NCBI GenBank assembly: GCA_002839375.1
Contig: PGXY01000012.1
Span: 8,430 to 72,429, forward strand
Length of the DNA: 64,000 bases
Reading direction: 5' to 3'
Source: Spirochaetae bacterium HGW-Spirochaetae-1
Lineage (GTDB): Bacteria > Spirochaetota > UBA4802 > UBA5550
In this document: in pieces, positions 62,155-64,000 of the stretch
Layout of the letters: every line of letters begins with the position of its first letter
Numbering within the stretch: the first letter of the stretch is position 1
The notes under the pieces: generated by a model
Database searches by the model: none
The model's input: only the letters and a program-made list of their open reading frames with translations
What the model was told of the DNA's origin: nothing
Made by a program: the position numbers and the translations under genes

Positions 62155-62964
62155 ATGAAAGCAAAAATTACAGGAAAAACAGCGGTGATAACGGGAGGCG
62201 CCAGCGGTATCGGCGCAGCCATCGGACGGAAGTTCGGCAAAGAGGGAGCACGCATCGTCATTATTGATATGGACGGAGATAATGCCGGGACGATGAAGCG
62301 TGAGCTTGAAGACGCGGGAATTCCGGCTATGGCCATATCCTGCGACGTCACCGATGAGAAGGCCTGCCAGGAGGCGATGCGGAAAATTATTCATGAGACA
62401 GGCGGCATCGATATCCTCGTTAATAATGCCGGGATTACGCAGCGAAGCTCTTTCAGGGATACGGAGATATCGGTATACCGGAAGGTCATGGAGGTGAACT
62501 TTTTCGGCTCACTCAACTGTACCAAGGCGGCCATTGAAAGCATCATTGAGCGAAAGGGGACTATCGTGGTGACCTCGAGCATAGCGGGACTGGGTCCTCT
62601 CCTGGGAAGAACGGGCTATAGCGCCAGCAAGCACGCCCTCCACGGTCTCTTTGAGAGCCTCCGCACCGAAGTATCCCACCTGGGTGTGAATATCCTCATG
62701 CTCTGTCCCGGCTTCACCCGGACGAACCTTCAGTCGCGGGCCCTGGATGCCGACGGCAGCATTACGCGGCATGCCCAGTCAACGATGGGGAAGCAGGACA
62801 GCCCGGAACATGTGGCGGAGAAGCTGTACCGTGCCGTAATGAAAAGAAAGCCTATTGTGGTGCTTACCCTGTCTGGGAAGGCGGGATATCTGTTGAACCG
62901 GCTTTTCCCTTCACTGTATGAAAAAATCATCATTAAAAATTTTAAAAAAGAGCTTGAGCGCTGA
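62155..62964 (+). CDS. Short-chain dehydrogenase/reductase
   Basis: A 269-residue classical SDR with loop TGGASGIGAAIGRKFGKEGA, acidic IIDMDGDN (NAD(H)-type), NNAGITQRSSFRD, and catalytic TGYSASKHALHGLF. The C-terminal LLNRLFPSLYEKIIIKNF is hydrophobic, as in the SDR at 14104. The TetR gene starts 25 bp downstream, so the two probably share a transcript. The substrate is unknown. Confidence 0.9.
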   Translation: MKAKITGKTAVITGGASGIGAAIGRKFGKEGARIVIIDMDGDNAGTMKRELEDAGIPAMAISCDVTDEKACQEAMRKIIHETGGIDILVNNAGITQRSSFRDTEISVYRKVMEVNFFGSLNCTKAAIESIIERKGTIVVTSSIAGLGPLLGRTGYSASKHALHGLFESLRTEVSHLGVNILMLCPGFTRTNLQSRALDADGSITRHAQSTMGKQDSPEHVAEKLYRAVMKRKPIVVLTLSGKAGYLLNRLFPSLYEKIIIKNFKKELER

Positions 62965-62989
62965 GACCGGAATCGGATAAGCATGAAGT

Positions 62990-63607
62990 ATGGGATCGAA
63001 GGAACGCCGGGAGCGTGAAAAGGAAGATCGGCGACGGCAAATATTGAACGCCGCACGGCATCTGCTCTTTGACAAAGGCCTGAATGGTACAACTGTCAAT
63101 AAAATCGCGAAGATGGCTGAACTGAGTGTCGGACTCATTTACTTCTATTTCAAGAGCAAAGAAGAGATATATGCAGCGCTCCAGGAAGAGGGACTGGAAA
63201 TATTGTATATCCTGATCCAGGACAGGGCTTCCACGGAAGATACATGCGCTGTGAGGCTAAAAAACATCTCCGAAGCCTATTATGAATTCAGCGAAAAGTA
63301 TAAAGATTACTTCGATATACTGAATTATTTTCTCACCTCGCCGGAAAGGCTTTTTCCTCAGAACCTGAAGCGTCAGATCGACGCACATGGTAACAAAATT
63401 CTGTCAATTCTTGACGATGTCATAATTTCTGGCTGCGAAAAGGGGGAAATAACCGTGGAGAGTCCGCGACATGTTTCCATCATGTTCTGGAGTATTATTC
63501 ATGGATATCTCCAGTTCAGAAAGCTGCGTGAAACCATCCTTCATTCTGTTGATTACAGGACCCTCTACAGGGAAAATGTCAATCGCTTCATTAAAAGCAT
63601 TACATAA
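62990..63607 (+). CDS. TetR-family transcriptional regulator
   Basis: A 205-residue protein with a TetR helix-turn-helix at the N-terminus (ILNAARHLLFDKGLNGTTVN, then SVGLIYFYFKSKEEIYAALQ). The C-terminal helical ligand domain is of usual length and has no special motif. TetR proteins of this neighbourhood often repress acyl-CoA or hydroxyacid genes, so control of the SDR/ThDP cluster is likely but not shown by an operator. Confidence 0.92.
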   Translation: MGSKERREREKEDRRRQILNAARHLLFDKGLNGTTVNKIAKMAELSVGLIYFYFKSKEEIYAALQEEGLEILYILIQDRASTEDTCAVRLKNISEAYYEFSEKYKDYFDILNYFLTSPERLFPQNLKRQIDAHGNKILSILDDVIISGCEKGEITVESPRHVSIMFWSIIHGYLQFRKLRETILHSVDYRTLYRENVNRFIKSIT

Positions 63608-63764
63608 TTCAGATTTTTATTCGCCTCCTGACTCTCGAAGGGGGGACGTGGAGAGGAAATTAATTGTAATAAAGTTAATCCTGTAAAACAAAGCATCTTT
63701 AAAAATTGAAGCGGGAAATGTGCGGTTGTTGGCGCTGCACGCTGCATCTTGCGGCAAAATACTG

Positions 63765-63793
63765 TTGACACACAAGAAATTTTGTCTTACACT
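63765..63793 (+). promoter_or_regulatory. Sigma70-type promoter near the right window edge
   Basis: TTGACA (63765-63770) and TACACT (63788-63793) are 17 bp apart. They stand about 45 bp before the frame that opens at 63836. Confidence 0.6.
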
Positions 63794-63835
63794 GATTTCT
63801 GTAAAGAGAGTCCTTGTCAGTTATAATGGGTTTTT

Positions 63836-64000
63836 GTGGGTAAAATCATTTTAAAAATTCCGCGTCATGAAAAAACCGTTTCCGTTGAGGAAAAAGCCAG
63901 TCAACCTGATATCGCGCAGTGCGGTATGGAAACATATGAGGGAACTCCGCAGGATTGCCGCCTCATTGATTCAACGCCGCCCTCAGGATATCCCTTCGCA
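63836..64000 (+). CDS. Start of a gene cut by the window edge
   Basis: From GTG at 63836 (the TAA at 63824-63826 closes the frame upstream) the frame stays open to the edge, reading GKIILKIPRHEKTVSVEEKA and onward. It has no clear ribosome site. A different frame from ATG at 63867 is also open, so the choice is uncertain. A good promoter lies upstream. Nothing in the first 55 residues gives a family. Confidence 0.3.
   Translation, partial: MGKIILKIPRHEKTVSVEEKASQPDIAQCGMETYEGTPQDCRLIDSTPPSGYPFA

Overview
The window is a bacterial chromosome segment of roughly mid GC content, dense in genes, with operons on both strands. It looks Gram-negative: lipoproteins with lipobox cysteines, a TolC-like outer-membrane factor with an RND pump, and Mpl for murein recycling. 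It also looks anaerobic or facultatively anaerobic: a tungsten-type aldehyde:ferredoxin oxidoreductase, a giant 2-hydroxyacyl-CoA dehydratase activase, and a ferredoxin protein. The rpsT-HU pairing, FecR/TPR surface proteins and many lipoproteins of unknown function make a member of the Spirochaetota my best guess. This rests on gene content only and I hold it loosely.

Left end (1-3.5 kb): an accessory island of three toxin-antitoxin (TA) modules in the same orientation: DUF433/DUF5615, VapBC-like and MntA/HepT. They are separated by mosaic hairpin-rich repeats and end against the 3' end of a tRNA-Val gene. All three antitoxins are intact and all three toxins are broken, by in-frame TAA codons or by a one-base slip in an A7 tract. 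A scrap of a type I restriction specificity gene lies in one of the repeats.

3.5-14 kb is core-like: tRNA-Val, an HU-family protein, S20, mpl, an NfeD protease followed by an SPFH protein, an EIIA/zinc-ribbon fusion, tRNA-Pro and uvrC. 14-19.5 kb holds an SDR, an acetoacetate-decarboxylase-like gene, a MarR regulator with two well-spaced operator-like palindromes, an aldehyde:ferredoxin oxidoreductase and a FecR/TPR protein. 19.5-30 kb holds a 1234-residue NHL/TPR/transglutaminase-like protein, a solute:sodium symporter, an Fe-S protein and several small regulators. 29.5-40 kb holds two hybrid histidine kinases in tandem and a 1596-residue CoA-dehydratase activase. 40-45 kb holds ComFB and an RND/TolC pair.

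The most interesting locus is 45.6-50.0 kb (minus strand). It is a tight operon of a MarR regulator, an ArsM-like methyltransferase, a 31-residue Cys-rich peptide, a radical SAM/SPASM enzyme, a thioredoxin/thioredoxin-reductase fusion and a DUF1847 Cys-rich protein. A perfect terminator-like hairpin separates the peptide from the radical SAM gene. It reads as a ribosomally made, post-translationally modified peptide (RiPP) system linked to thiol or metalloid chemistry, and I do not recognise it as a described class.

50-64 kb holds three tandem paralogous lipoproteins, another lipoprotein, a DUF1624/acyltransferase-3-like membrane protein, a BASS transporter, a fourth TA-like pair, and an SDR / ThDP-enzyme / SDR / TetR cluster. 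A dispersed palindromic repeat family (core AAACCCCT...AGGGGTGGCG followed by CGCCGGGGT) occurs near 5 kb, 55.5 kb and 62 kb.
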